A stretch of DNA of 64,000 nt. It comes from Gallionellaceae bacterium. Lineage in GTDB: Bacteria; Pseudomonadota; Gammaproteobacteria; Burkholderiales; Gallionellaceae. Every line of letters starts with the position of its first letter. The first letter of the stretch is position 1. The notes under the pieces were generated by a model. It did not search any database. It was given only the letters and a program-made list of their open reading frames with translations, and had not been told where the DNA came from. The stretch covers positions 18,531 through 82,530 of the forward strand of contig VFLG01000035.1 in the NCBI GenBank assembly GCA_009885195.1, in the 5' to 3' direction. The position numbers were made by a program, and so were the translations under genes. Positions 27,078-37,311 of the stretch are shown piece after piece.

Positions 27078-27797
27078 GATTCTTGTAAGGTCTCCTGATC
27101 ATTAATTAGCAATACCTGTGCCACCAATCGATGTCAGATGAATCAATCAGTTATGCAAAATAAGTTATCACGGAAAAATAATCGCCAGATATGAGTGCGC
27201 CAGCACCACAACGGCGCATGTAATTGGTGCATAGATCGGGGGGTGGTGCATCGCTCCGGGACTTATCGGGGCTGTGATGAAGCGATACTGGGAAACAGGT
27301 TCAATCAGCTAGCTGACAGTTTAGCTGGAGTAGCTCAGTCAAGAACTCAAAATGGTAATGGTATCTCCATAGTTGTTAAACAGAAATGCTGATTAAGGCG
27401 GGTATTGTGACCAAGTGAGACGGTAAGATTCCCAGAGAATAATTATTGGCCGAGAATCAATGTACATGGCGCACAAATCGTCTCGAGCGCCATGTAGTTC
27501 CACAAACTATTGTTTTTATTTTGGTGCAACCCTGCAACGACGAGAGTGTGACCTCAGCAATCCGCTATAATGGCAGTAATCGCTCTGCACCTGCACAAAA
27601 ATCCCTGACTATCAGCATTCAATGTCCCGTGCCACAAATGGTGGCCGAGGACATGGAAGACTTATTCAGAGGCTTAACTACCGTGTAGAAATAAATCGGC
27701 TTTCAAAGGCGCATTATCGCCTCGACGGAAACCCAGCCTTGCAATTTGTGCAAGGTGAGTGAATATCACTCCCTAACGATAATAATTAAGGATAGCC

Positions 27798-28409
27798 ATG
27801 AACGACAGGATACGACAGATTCTTAACCAGATAAGCACCCTCGAGGCTGAATTGAACGCAGCCGTCGAAGCGCAGGAAAGCCATGTACGCTACCAGATAG
27901 AAGGCAAACGCGTGGTGTTCGAGCACGCCATCAAGGAGTCGCACCGCAAGCTCAAACCCAAGATGAGCTTTTTAATATGGTTTTTTACCGTACACCCGAA
28001 AAATTTTCTCACCATGCCGATCATCTACGGCATGCTCGTTCCGTTGGCCTTGCTTGATCTGTGCCTCAGCCTCTATCAGCTGAGCTGCTTCCCCATATAC
28101 GGCATTACCAGAGTCAATCGTGCCAACTACATCCTGATCGACCGTCAATACCTGGCCTACCTGAACATCATCGAAAAACTGGACTGCATGTACTGCGGGT
28201 ATGCGGTCGGGATGATAGCCTATGCAAGCGAGATCCTTGCTCGCACCGAGCAATATTTCTGCCCGATCAAACACGCGCATAAAATGCTCGGGGCGCATGC
28301 GCGTTATGCTCATTTTCTGGGCTACGGTGAAGCAGAAAACTTCCATGACAAACTCGAAGAGTTCCGTAGTGAACTCGCCAAACAGGCAACAAACGATACA
28401 AGCAAATAG
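27798..28409 (+). CDS. conserved hypothetical protein with a TM segment
   Basis: 203-aa ORF with upstream AAGGA and a hydrophobic central segment (MPIIYGMLVPLALLDLCLSLYQLSCFPIYGI); same strand as nrdJ. Confidence 0.65.
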   Translation: MNDRIRQILNQISTLEAELNAAVEAQESHVRYQIEGKRVVFEHAIKESHRKLKPKMSFLIWFFTVHPKNFLTMPIIYGMLVPLALLDLCLSLYQLSCFPIYGITRVNRANYILIDRQYLAYLNIIEKLDCMYCGYAVGMIAYASEILARTEQYFCPIKHAHKMLGAHARYAHFLGYGEAENFHDKLEEFRSELAKQATNDTSK

Positions 28410-28429
28410 CGATAAAGGAACAACTGTAA

Positions 28430-31264
28430 ATGACGCAAGAAATCAGCACCGAAGTATTGTTGGAGAAGTACGCCGAACCCGGCGAAACATCCGTTGAAGA
28501 TGTGCGCCGCCGTGTGGCGCGCGGTTTGGCCCAGGCCGAAAAACCGGAACAGCGCGCGCAATGGGAAGAAGATTTTTTTCAGGCGCAGCAAAACGGTTTT
28601 ATTCCTGCCGGGCGCATCAACTCGGCGGCTGGATTAAAGAATCAGGCGACGCTGATCAACTGTTTCGTGCAACCGGTGGGAGACTCGATCTCCGGCACCG
28701 TCGAAGGCAAACCTGGAATATATGATGCCTTGCAACAAGCCGCCGAAACCATGCGGCGCGGCGGCGGAGTCGGTTATGATTTTTCATCAATCCGTCCCGA
28801 AGGCGCTCAGGTAAAAGGTACCAACTCACGCGCCAGCGGGCCGATCTCCTACATGCGCGTATTCGACCGCTCCTGCGAGACCGTGGAATCAGCCGGCGCG
28901 CGGCGCGGTGCACAGATGGGGGTGCTGCGCTGCGATCATCCCGACATCGAAAAATTCATCCACGCCAAGGACCAGGGCGATCTGCGCAACTTCAACATTT
29001 CTGTCGGTGTGACCGATGCGCTGATGCAGGCGGTGGAAAACGATCAGGAGTTCGAGCTGGTGCATGCCGCCGAGCCTTCCGCCGCGCTCAAGGAACAAGG
29101 CGCGAGCCAACGCGCTGACGGCAAGTGGATATACCGCAAAGTGCGGGCGACTGATTTGTGGAAGCAGATCATCGAGAGCACCTACGATCACGCCGAGCCG
29201 GGGGTGCTATTCATTGACCTGATGAACCGCGACAACAACCTGTCTTATTGCGAGGTAATTGAAGCCAGCAATCCATGCGCAGAGCAGCCACTTCCACCCT
29301 ATGGTTGCTGCTGCCTCGGCTCGATCGACCTGACCCGCATGGTGGACCAACCATTCACAACACACGCGGCTTTCAACTTCGATCAATTCAAACAACTGGT
29401 GCATGTCGCCGTGCGCATGCTGGACAACGTGCTCGATGTCACCGCCTGGCCGCTGCCCGAACAACAACTGGAAGCGCAAAACAAAAGGCGTATCGGACTG
29501 GGCTATACCGGACTGGGCGACGCGCTGGTGATGCTGGGCCTGCGCTACGACACCGACGAGGCGCGCGCGTTTGCCGCCGACATCACACGCCTCATGCGCG
29601 ATGAGGCTTATCTCGCCTCGGTGGATCTGGCCATCGAGCGCGGCACGTTCCCGCTGCTGGATGCCGCGCAATATCTGGCCGAGCCGCGCTTCGCCTCACG
29701 CCTGCCCAAAGCCATCAAGGACAAGATACGCAAACACGGGCTGCGCAACAGCCACCTGTTATCAATCGCACCCACCGGAACCATCTCGCTGGCGTTTGCC
29801 GACAATGCCTCCAACGGCATCGAGCCGCCATTCTCGTGGTTCTACACGCGCAAGAAACGCATGGCGGATGGCGGCACCAAGGATTACCAGGTGGAAGATC
29901 ATGCATGGCGTTTGTACAAAAAGATGGGCGGCGATATGAACAAGCTGCCGACAGCATTCGTCACCGCGCTGGAAATTTCCGCCCTCGATCACATGAAAAT
30001 GGTGGCCGCCGTCGCGCCGTTCATCGACACCTCGATCAGCAAGACCGTCAACGTGCCCGCCGATTATCCGTATGAGGACTTCAAGCACCTCTATACCGAA
30101 GCGTGGAAGGCCGGATTGAAAGGGCTGGCGACCTACCGTCCCAACAACGTGCTGGGCTCGGTATTGTCGGTCACTCCGGCAGTTAATCCGGCAACAAATG
30201 AAGAGCAGGTACAAGATTTTATTTTCGATCAGGATCGGCGCATCGTGCTGGAAGCCGCCCCCACACCGGCTCTCGCCTCACTGCGCTGGCCGGGTCGACC
30301 GAAATTGCCGAACGGCAGCGCAGGCTGGGTCTCCCAAGTAGTGAAGCATCCGCTCGGTAGTTTTGTGACATTTGTTTCCCACACTTCAAATGGCCGCAAT
30401 CATCCATTCGAAGTTTGGGTAAATGGTTCGGAACAACCGCGCGGACTCGGTGCGCTGGCGAAAACACTGTCGATGGATATGCGCACGCAAGATCCGGTGT
30501 GGCTACGCATGAAGCTGGAAATGCTGATGAAGACCGCAGGTGACGACGCCTTCGACATGCCCATGCCGCCTGACGGTGAAATTAAACGCATGCCGAGTCT
30601 AGTGGCCGCGTTCGCTCATCTGCTGAAATACCGCATCGAAGAATTGGGCGCACTGGAAGCAAGTGCGGACGCAACCACCCCAATGATGGACGCGCTGTTC
30701 GCCAAAAAAGAACCGAAGACCGGCACCGATGGCACGATGAGTTGGACGGTTGATATTTCCAACGCAGGTAGCGGCGACGACTTCGTGCTGGGCTTGAAAG
30801 AACTGGTGCTGCCGGACGGCCAACGCCGCCCCTACTCGATGTGGCTGGCAGGCGTTTATCCACGCGCCCTCGACGGACTGTGCAAAGTGTTAAGCCTGGA
30901 TATGCGCGTCATCGATCCGGCCTGGATCGGCATGAAGCTGCGCAAGCTGCTCAACTTCGGCGAACCGCTGGGCGATTTCATGGCGCGCGTGCCGGGCGGC
31001 ATCAAGATGGAAAGCTACCCCTCGACGGTTTCCTATGTCGCCAGATTGATCCTGCACCGCTACGCCATGCTCGGCATTCTCGACGAGCACGGCTATCCGG
31101 TACAACAAATGGGCGTGCTGGAGATTCCAAAAAATAAAAGCAAAGCCGCCGGATACAAAACGATACCCGGCAAGGTATGCAAGGAATGCGGCAATGCCAC
31201 GCTGATCAAGAAAGACGGCTGCGAGTTTTGCACCAGTTGCGGGGCGATTGGCGCGTGCGGATAA
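28430..31264 (+). CDS. nrdJ: adenosylcobalamin-dependent (class II) ribonucleoside-diphosphate reductase
   Basis: [51 protein letters not shown]; two C-terminal TSCPD-like repeats and a terminal Cys-rich [21 protein letters not shown]. Confidence 0.96.
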   Translation: MTQEISTEVLLEKYAEPGETSVEDVRRRVARGLAQAEKPEQRAQWEEDFFQAQQNGFIPAGRINSAAGLKNQATLINCFVQPVGDSISGTVEGKPGIYDALQQAAETMRRGGGVGYDFSSIRPEGAQVKGTNSRASGPISYMRVFDRSCETVESAGARRGAQMGVLRCDHPDIEKFIHAKDQGDLRNFNISVGVTDALMQAVENDQEFELVHAAEPSAALKEQGASQRADGKWIYRKVRATDLWKQIIESTYDHAEPGVLFIDLMNRDNNLSYCEVIEASNPCAEQPLPPYGCCCLGSIDLTRMVDQPFTTHAAFNFDQFKQLVHVAVRMLDNVLDVTAWPLPEQQLEAQNKRRIGLGYTGLGDALVMLGLRYDTDEARAFAADITRLMRDEAYLASVDLAIERGTFPLLDAAQYLAEPRFASRLPKAIKDKIRKHGLRNSHLLSIAPTGTISLAFADNASNGIEPPFSWFYTRKKRMADGGTKDYQVEDHAWRLYKKMGGDMNKLPTAFVTALEISALDHMKMVAAVAPFIDTSISKTVNVPADYPYEDFKHLYTEAWKAGLKGLATYRPNNVLGSVLSVTPAVNPATNEEQVQDFIFDQDRRIVLEAAPTPALASLRWPGRPKLPNGSAGWVSQVVKHPLGSFVTFVSHTSNGRNHPFEVWVNGSEQPRGLGALAKTLSMDMRTQDPVWLRMKLEMLMKTAGDDAFDMPMPPDGEIKRMPSLVAAFAHLLKYRIEELGALEASADATTPMMDALFAKKEPKTGTDGTMSWTVDISNAGSGDDFVLGLKELVLPDGQRRPYSMWLAGVYPRALDGLCKVLSLDMRVIDPAWIGMKLRKLLNFGEPLGDFMARVPGGIKMESYPSTVSYVARLILHRYAMLGILDEHGYPVQQMGVLEIPKNKSKAAGYKTIPGKVCKECGNATLIKKDGCEFCTSCGAIGACG

Positions 31265-31535
31265 TGATGCAAAGTTAATGCTGGAATTCTGTTGTTGCGG
31301 GCACAATTTTTCAACGACCGCTTGCAGGAAGGTAATCAGGAAGATTGACGGGCAACGGTGTGCCAAAACCTGCCGCTCGCATTTTTTCCACAAAGGAGAC
31401 ATTCGCTCCCGTCCGTACTATTATGCATATGTGGAACAATAAAAACGGGGGGCTTCAATGAATCCATTGCTTATCGAAAAATATGCATTCCTCACTATTT
31501 TTAATAGTACAGACCGGTGGGTCTGGTGAATAACT

Positions 31536-31891
31536 GTTAGGGTTTAAAAACTCACCGCAGCTTTACGGCTTCGCCCATGAAAAGAGAAACAAAGAAAAAC
31601 ATAGCTCCAATCCAATGCATTGTTGATGCCGCATTGAAACGGCAGTTATATTTAATTGCGGCATTTGCTGAAAGTTCACCAACTTTCCTCGTCGCTGTTC
31701 TAATCACTGTTTCAGTATTTAATCTTCCATTAGCTCATCAAGAGCTGATGTTTTGGTTGCGATCCATATTGTCTATTCTTACTTTTACATTGTGGGCTAT
31801 CATGTTTTACCAATCATATAAAAATGTTAAACCCTAACCCTACTCAAGCGGGCGCAAAAGGGCGCAGCCCATTACTTTTACGTTAAGGGGC
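31536..31891. mobile_element. candidate orphan integron-like gene cassette (boundary GTTAGGG, short ORF, attC-like 3' end)
   Basis: gttagggtttaa at 31536 and ttaaaccctaac at 31827 flank a short ORF; then CCTAACCCTACTCAAGCGGGCGCAAAAGGGCGCAGCCCATTACTTTTACGTTAAGG resembles a short attC. Confidence 0.35.
31577..31837 (+). CDS. small hypothetical membrane protein
   Basis: 86 aa with two predicted TM segments (SPTFLVAVLITVSVFNLPL, WLRSILSILTFTLWAIMFYQ); AT-richer than its surroundings. Confidence 0.5.
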   Translation: MKRETKKNIAPIQCIVDAALKRQLYLIAAFAESSPTFLVAVLITVSVFNLPLAHQELMFWLRSILSILTFTLWAIMFYQSYKNVKP

Positions 31892-31935
31892 ATTAATGCC
31901 GCCGCACACTTCATTGTCTGCACCGTTTCTAAGAA

Positions 31936-31990
31936 TAAAAGGGACGCTACCCTTTGTTAGCGCTTCTTTTAAAGGGTAGCGTCCCCTTTA
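31936..31990. repeat. inverted repeat TAAAAGGGACGCTACCCTTT...AAAGGGTAGCGTCCCCTTTA
   Basis: 20-bp arms with one mismatch. Confidence 0.85.
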
Positions 31991-32010
31991 ATAATAATAT
32001 GAATAGATCA

Positions 32011-32034
32011 GGGCGCGATGAATCGCGCCCCTAC
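32011..32034. repeat. REP-like half-element GGGCGCGATGAATCGCGCCCCTAC
   Basis: Hairpin GGCGCGAT-ga-ATCGCGCC followed by CTAC. Confidence 0.6.
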
Positions 32035-32191
32035 GATATTGCATTATTGATCGGGAAATGGAATAAGGCAGGGAGCAGAACATCCAAACTCCGGGTTAGC
32101 CAAGTCTGCGAAGCGATTAGCGCGTGCGGTTAGTGTAGGCTACAGCTCCATCCGGGCACGGCATTCTCGCGTCAAGATTGATCGTGCCACA

Positions 32192-33097
32192 TCATAGCAA
32201 CGGCATAATACCGGCAATCTTTGCCTGGCTGATGGCTTGCGCCAGCACTGCGATGGCTTGATCGCGCGCGAAGCTTTTGCGCCATGCCAGAGCGATGCGC
32301 CGCGCCGGGGCGGGCTTGGTGAAGGGAATCACTTTCAGCAAACGGTTGCGATAACGCGCACTGTTGGCCGAGGCGGGCAGCACGGTGATACCCAAGCCAG
32401 AGGCGACCATGTTGCGTATAGTTTCCAGCGAAGTGCCTTGCTGAATTTCCGCGCCTTTACGATTGAGATCCGGGCAGGCTTCGGCGACCTGATTGCTGAA
32501 ACAATGACCGGAATCAAGCAACAGCACTTTTTCGGCGGCAAGTTCAGACGGCTTGATGCTGCGTCGGTTGGCCCAGTGATGATCGTTGTTGACCATCACC
32601 TCGAACGGCTCGTCATATAAGGGCTGCGTGAGGATGCCGGTATCGCCGAATGGCAGTGCGATGATGATGACATCAAGCTTGCCATTGCGCAGCAAGGCGT
32701 CCAAATTGGCCGTGATATTTTCTTCCACTTCCAGCGGCATTTTCGGGGCGAGTTTTTTCAGCGCGGGAATCAGATCGGGCAGCAGATAAGGGCCGACGCT
32801 GTAGATGATGCCGACGCGCAAGGCGCCGACCAACTGGTCGTTGCCTTGTTTGGCGATTTCACGGATGCGCCCCGCTTCTTCCATAACCCGCTGGGCTTGT
32901 TCAACGATCTGCACGCCAATGGGCGTGATAGAGATTTCGCTTTTGCCGCGCTCGAATATTTTTACGCCCAGCTCTTCTTCCAGCTTTTGTATCGCCAGTG
33001 AAAGCGCGGGCTGGCTGATGAATGATTTTTCTGCGGCGCGACGGAAGTTTCGTTCCTGCGCCACGGCGATGACATAGCGCAATTCATTTAGAGTCAT
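32192..33097 (-). CDS. oxyR: LysR-family hydrogen peroxide sensor OxyR
   Basis: MTLNELRYVIAVAQERNFRRAAEKSFISQPALSLAIQKLEEELGVKIFER; redox region LLLDSGHCFSNQVAEAC. Confidence 0.88.
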   Translation of the reverse strand: MTLNELRYVIAVAQERNFRRAAEKSFISQPALSLAIQKLEEELGVKIFERGKSEISITPIGVQIVEQAQRVMEEAGRIREIAKQGNDQLVGALRVGIIYSVGPYLLPDLIPALKKLAPKMPLEVEENITANLDALLRNGKLDVIIIALPFGDTGILTQPLYDEPFEVMVNNDHHWANRRSIKPSELAAEKVLLLDSGHCFSNQVAEACPDLNRKGAEIQQGTSLETIRNMVASGLGITVLPASANSARYRNRLLKVIPFTKPAPARRIALAWRKSFARDQAIAVLAQAISQAKIAGIMPLL

Positions 33098-33120
33098 GAT
33101 GACGTCTCCTGGAGCATCTC

Positions 33121-33269
33121 CTGGCAGGGCATTGAAAAACGTAGCGAGCGCAGCCAAGACAAGGCGAAAGTGGGCGAGAAACCGGAGTGTACACAGAAGT
33201 ACACGAGGATTTTGAGCCCATTTTCAACGCAGTATTGGCAAGTGCAGTAGTTTTACAATGCCCTGCCAG
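33121..33269. mobile_element. MITE-like element, 149 bp, about 20-bp terminal inverted repeats
   Basis: CTGGCAGGGCATTGAAAAAC...GTTTTACAATGCCCTGCCAG (one mismatch) plus internal GTGTAC...GTACAC. Confidence 0.8.
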
Positions 33270-33384
33270 TGATTTGCATAATAAATCATCTTGGTTTAAA
33301 CAATCAATTAGATTTATTGATACACAAGCCTTAAATTGCGTCCGTGGGCAGCAAACCACTTAACCAACCTTTAAGGAGAACATT

Positions 33385-33858
33385 ATGCAACGACCAGAAA
33401 TAAAAACCGTCGCCAATCTTGAATCGGCTTTTGCCGGTGAATCCATGGCGCACATCAAGTATCGCTACTTCGCCAAGATCGCGCGTGCCGCAGGCGATGA
33501 GGATACCGCGCGAATATTTGAGGAGACCGCCGCCCAGGAAGTGCAGCATGCGTTCGGCCATCTCGATTTGCTGTACCCGAAGGAAACCATGAGTCCGGCG
33601 CGCTGCTTGCAAATGGCGATAGACGGCGAGACCTACGAGTACACCGAAATGTATCCTGGCTTTCTCAAAACGGCACAGCAAGAAGGTAATGCTGCTGCCG
33701 TGTCTGAAATGAACGAGCAGATCGCCGAATCGAAACAACACGCCGAGCAATTTCAGGCGATGTTGCAAAAGGCGGCGAAACGCTTTGCCGCATTGACCAA
33801 AGTGGAAGAGCGTCATGCCAATCAATATCGCGCCGTGTTGGCGAAAGTTTCAGCTTAA
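33385..33858 (+). CDS. rubrerythrin family protein
   Basis: SAFAGESMAHIKYRYFAKIARAAGDEDTARIFEETAAQEVQHAFGHLD (ferritin-like diiron). Confidence 0.9.
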   Translation: MQRPEIKTVANLESAFAGESMAHIKYRYFAKIARAAGDEDTARIFEETAAQEVQHAFGHLDLLYPKETMSPARCLQMAIDGETYEYTEMYPGFLKTAQQEGNAAAVSEMNEQIAESKQHAEQFQAMLQKAAKRFAALTKVEERHANQYRAVLAKVSA

Positions 33859-33873
33859 ACAAAGGAGAACAAC

Positions 33874-34038
33874 ATGAAAGTTTGGCAATGTGTAGTTTGT
33901 GGTTTCGTATATAACGAAGCACTTGGTTTGCCGGGTGAAGGCATCAAGCCTGGCACGGCGTGGGCGGATATTCCCGATGGCTGGGCTTGTCCGGATTGCG
34001 GTGTAGCCAAGGCCGATTTTGAGATGGTCGAGGTGTGA
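33874..34038 (+). CDS. rubredoxin
   Basis: [54 protein letters not shown]; two CxxCG motifs; missing from the ORF track because it is short. Confidence 0.97.
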   Translation: MKVWQCVVCGFVYNEALGLPGEGIKPGTAWADIPDGWACPDCGVAKADFEMVEV

Positions 34039-34086
34039 ACCGCTGACTATTTATTAAGGCAGTTTGTTGAAAAACTAAGGGAAGAC

Positions 34087-35223
34087 ATGAAACCTATTGT
34101 TGTTTTAGGCAGCGGCTTGGCGGGCTATACGCTGGTGCGAGAGTTGCGCAAACTGGATCGCGAGGTGGCGATCACCATGGTGTCGCGCGACAGCGGCGAT
34201 TTCTACTCCAAGCCCATGCTCTCGAATGCGTTCGCACAAGGCAAGGATGCGGCCGCACTGGTCAACACGGCGGCGGCGGAAATGTCCAAGCAGATGAACA
34301 TCACGCTGCTGCAACATACCGAGGTGTTGGGCATAGATCGCCAGAAAAAGCAGTTGCTAACATCGGCGGGCGCGATCGAGTATTCCCGCCTGGTGTTGGC
34401 GTTGGGTGCAGACCCGATACGCTTGCCGTTGCAGGGCGATGCGGCTGATGCCGTGTTGTCGGTGAACGATCTTGCGGACTATGCGAGATTCCGTGGCGCG
34501 CTTACTTCGACAAAGCAGGTCGCGATCATCGGCGGCGGATTGATCGGCTGCGAGTTCGCCAATGATCTGGCGTCCGCCGGATTTGCCGTAACGGTGATAG
34601 ATCCGACCGCTTATCCGCTCTCCGGCCTGATGCCGGAGCAAGCCGGCAAGCAATTGCTTGAACCGCTGGCAAAGCTGGGCGTGACATGGCGATTCGGTGT
34701 AGCGGTGAAAGCGGTGGATAAGCTGGCTACGGGCTATGCGCTGACATTGACCGATGGCTCGACTTTGCACGCCGATGTGGTGTTGTCTGCGGTCGGCTTG
34801 CGCCCGCGCATCGAGTTGGCGCGCAATGCCGGACTCGCGGTGAATCGCGGCATTGTGGTGGATGCGCAATTGCGCAGCAGCGATGTGGATGTTTTCGCGC
34901 TGGGCGATTGCGCCGAGATCGAGGGGCGCGTGCTGCCTTACGTGTTGCCCATCATGCACGCCGCGCGGGCTTTGGCGCGTGTGTTAGCGGGTGAAGATGC
35001 GCGTGTAGAATTTCCCGCCATGCCGGTGGTGATTAAAACGCCCGCTCATCCGGTTGCAGTATTGCCGGTTGCGCGCGATGCGGCAGGCGAGTGGAAAGTG
35101 TTGGCTGAAGGTCAGGGGATCAAGCTGGGATTTGTTGATGCGCAAACTCAGATGCGCGGATTTGTGCTCACCGGAGCATACGCCGCCGAACGCAGCGAAA
35201 TGTCCAAGCAGGTATCAACCTAA
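34087..35223 (+). CDS. FAD-dependent rubredoxin reductase-like oxidoreductase
   Basis: PIVVLGSGLAGYTLVRELRKLDREVAITMVSRD; VAIIGGGLIGCEFANDLASAGFAVTVID; next to rubredoxin. Confidence 0.9.
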   Translation: MKPIVVLGSGLAGYTLVRELRKLDREVAITMVSRDSGDFYSKPMLSNAFAQGKDAAALVNTAAAEMSKQMNITLLQHTEVLGIDRQKKQLLTSAGAIEYSRLVLALGADPIRLPLQGDAADAVLSVNDLADYARFRGALTSTKQVAIIGGGLIGCEFANDLASAGFAVTVIDPTAYPLSGLMPEQAGKQLLEPLAKLGVTWRFGVAVKAVDKLATGYALTLTDGSTLHADVVLSAVGLRPRIELARNAGLAVNRGIVVDAQLRSSDVDVFALGDCAEIEGRVLPYVLPIMHAARALARVLAGEDARVEFPAMPVVIKTPAHPVAVLPVARDAAGEWKVLAEGQGIKLGFVDAQTQMRGFVLTGAYAAERSEMSKQVST

Positions 35224-35236
35224 AAACCGTAATTCA

Positions 35237-35366
35237 AGCCACAGAGTTCACAGAGAACACAGAGAAAGAAATGATTTCTCCCTGTTTCGCGGATTCACCC
35301 GAAAGGTGATTCGCGTTCGTGATAGCCGTTGGTTTCTCCTCTGTGATCTCTGTGTTCTCTGTGGCT
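35237..35366. repeat. palindromic repeat AGCCACAGAGTTCACAGAGAACACAGAGA...TCTCTGTGTTCTCTGTGGCT
   Basis: Long imperfect inverted arms immediately downstream of the rubredoxin reductase stop. Confidence 0.85.
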
Positions 35367-35392
35367 AACTGAGTTTTTTTAGGATCAAGGGA

Positions 35393-37084
35393 TTAAATAG
35401 CCAGCAAATAAAAAAGCAACACATTCGCCAGCAGCGACAGCACGGCTATCCATTGCCACATCAACAGCGGATCGCGCCCGGCAAGCGGCGTGCGCCGTGG
35501 TGACTGAACGAGTTTATGCTCACCGGCTTCCAGCGCCAGCAACATTTCTTCGGCAGTTTCAAAGCGCAATTTCGGATCATGTGCGACTGCCTTGAGCACG
35601 ATGTTTTCCAGCCATTGCGGAATGTCGGGGCGGTAGCGCGTTGGCGGCACCGGGTCGCCGAAGCGCGGGCGCTGGAACGGTTCCACCTCGCCGTAGGGAT
35701 AGCGCCTTGTCAACAGGTGATACAGCGTCACGCCCGCAGCATAGAGATCGCTCTGGGCATTCGCAGTTTCTCCGGCAAATAATTCCGGCGCCATGAAGCT
35801 GGGCGTGCCCGGATTGCCCGCAGGTTGTGCGCCGCTGATACCGGGGCTGGTGGCCACGCCCAGATCGAGGATGCGCAGCTTGCCGTCATCGCCCTGATGC
35901 AGGTTGGCCGGTTTGATGTCGCGATGAATGATATTCAGGCGATGCAGCGCAGCCAGTCCTTTGGCCAGACGCAGGCCGATGCTGGCGACATCGGCGGCGG
36001 AAAAATGCTGGCCGATGTCGAGCTTTTGTTGCAGCGTCGCGCCGGCGTGCCAGCTCATCACGTAGTAAAGACAGCTGCGCCGCTCGGTCGGGATGGGCAG
36101 CACTTGCGAAAAATAATGCGATAACACGCGCTTGCCCAGCCACTCTTCGTTGAGCAGACCGTGGCAACTATCTGCATCTTCCGCCAGCAGCGGTTGCAGC
36201 GTTTTCAGCACGCACACTTGGCCATTGACGATATTCTTGACCTTGTACAGCAGGCTGGCGCGCGATTCGTGCAGCAGCTCCAGCACTTCGAAGTCATCCA
36301 GTTGCTCGCCTACCTTGAGGCGATGCGGCACGCCAAGGCGCTTGGCTTCCGCCACCAGGTCGGCCAGATTTTCTTCGCCCAGATGTTCGATGCGTACCAC
36401 CAGCGCCGTGGCATTGTCCTGGCCGCCCTGCGCCAGAGCGCGCTTGACCAGATCGTCTGCCGCCATCTGCGGGCTATGGTAGAGCTGCAAAATTTCGTGG
36501 ATGTCTTTCTGCTCCAGCCGTTCCCACACGCCATCGCTCATCAATGCAAACACGTCACCGGCGCGCAATTCGCCCTCGGCATAGTCCACCAGCAGTTGCT
36601 GATCCAGCCCGACCGCGCGCTTGAGCACATGCCTCATATCCGGCCTGTCCCACACATGATCGGTGGTGAGCTGTTGCAGCTCGCTGCCACGCAGGCGATA
36701 AATGCGGCTGTCACCGACATGCGCCAGGATGTAGCGTTTGCCGCGCAGAACCAGCAGCGAAAGTGTCGTCGCCATGCCGGCCAGGTCGCGATGCTTGGCG
36801 GCATGCGACTGCACCCAGCGGTTGAGTGCGGCCAGCACCTTGTCCAGCGCGGCAGTGGTTTCCCATGTTTCCGGCGTGGCGTAGTAATCGGCGAGGACGC
36901 CGCGCACGGTCATTTCCGCCGCCTCGCGCCCGCCCGCATTGCCGCCGACACCATCGGCCACGGCCAGCAACGCGCCCTTGGTGGCAAGTTGCTCGTCTTG
37001 CGGCGTGACCGCGCCGCAATAATCTTCGTTGCGCTCACGCAAGCCGGTTTCGCTGGCCTGGCCGATGATGATTTTTAGTGGCAT
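35393..37084 (-). CDS. bifunctional PP2C-type phosphatase / Ser-Thr protein kinase with C-terminal TM
   Basis: PP2C: ASETGLRERNEDYCGAV, LLAVADGVGGNAGG, HVGDSRIYRLR; kinase: LNIIHRDIKPANLHQ, ILDLGVA, YAAGVTLYHLLTRRYPYGE. Confidence 0.93.
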   Translation of the reverse strand: MPLKIIIGQASETGLRERNEDYCGAVTPQDEQLATKGALLAVADGVGGNAGGREAAEMTVRGVLADYYATPETWETTAALDKVLAALNRWVQSHAAKHRDLAGMATTLSLLVLRGKRYILAHVGDSRIYRLRGSELQQLTTDHVWDRPDMRHVLKRAVGLDQQLLVDYAEGELRAGDVFALMSDGVWERLEQKDIHEILQLYHSPQMAADDLVKRALAQGGQDNATALVVRIEHLGEENLADLVAEAKRLGVPHRLKVGEQLDDFEVLELLHESRASLLYKVKNIVNGQVCVLKTLQPLLAEDADSCHGLLNEEWLGKRVLSHYFSQVLPIPTERRSCLYYVMSWHAGATLQQKLDIGQHFSAADVASIGLRLAKGLAALHRLNIIHRDIKPANLHQGDDGKLRILDLGVATSPGISGAQPAGNPGTPSFMAPELFAGETANAQSDLYAAGVTLYHLLTRRYPYGEVEPFQRPRFGDPVPPTRYRPDIPQWLENIVLKAVAHDPKLRFETAEEMLLALEAGEHKLVQSPRRTPLAGRDPLLMWQWIAVLSLLANVLLFYLLAI

Positions 37085-37118
37085 ATTATTGAGCATTCCA
37101 TAATTAGCGACAAACATG

Positions 37119-37264
37119 CCGTTCGGGCTGATGCTTCGCCCTTAGATACCTCAGGAGCCTCAGCACAGGGTACATCCGTTCGTGGTGAGGTATCGAACCA
37201 TAACGGATGTGTCGAAGCCCAATCACTAGGCGGGCAATACCCTTCGATACCTCAGGCTGAACGG
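37119..37264. repeat. REP-like element, family D (CCGTTCG...TCGTGGTGAGGTATCGAACCA...GAACGG)
   Basis: Outer ccgttcgggctga / tcaggctgaacgg plus internal ccgttcgtggtgaggtatcgaaccataacgg hairpin. Confidence 0.75.
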
Positions 37265-37311
37265 TGTAATGAATAACGGAAAGATCAATATTTAAATTTC
37301 AAGACTCGAGC

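Noticed and set aside
26184-27098. 304-aa plus-strand ORF antisense to nasA
   Set aside because: Shadow ORF opposite unambiguous nasA sequence
27310-27370. ctggagtagctcagtcaag resembles a tRNA D-arm
   Set aside because: No acceptor or T-arm pairing nearby, so not a tRNA
35054-35368. 104-aa ORF ending in HREHRERNDFSLF...DLCVLCG
   Set aside because: Its C-terminal half is translation of the CACAGAG palindromic repeat and its N-terminal half overlaps the reductase gene
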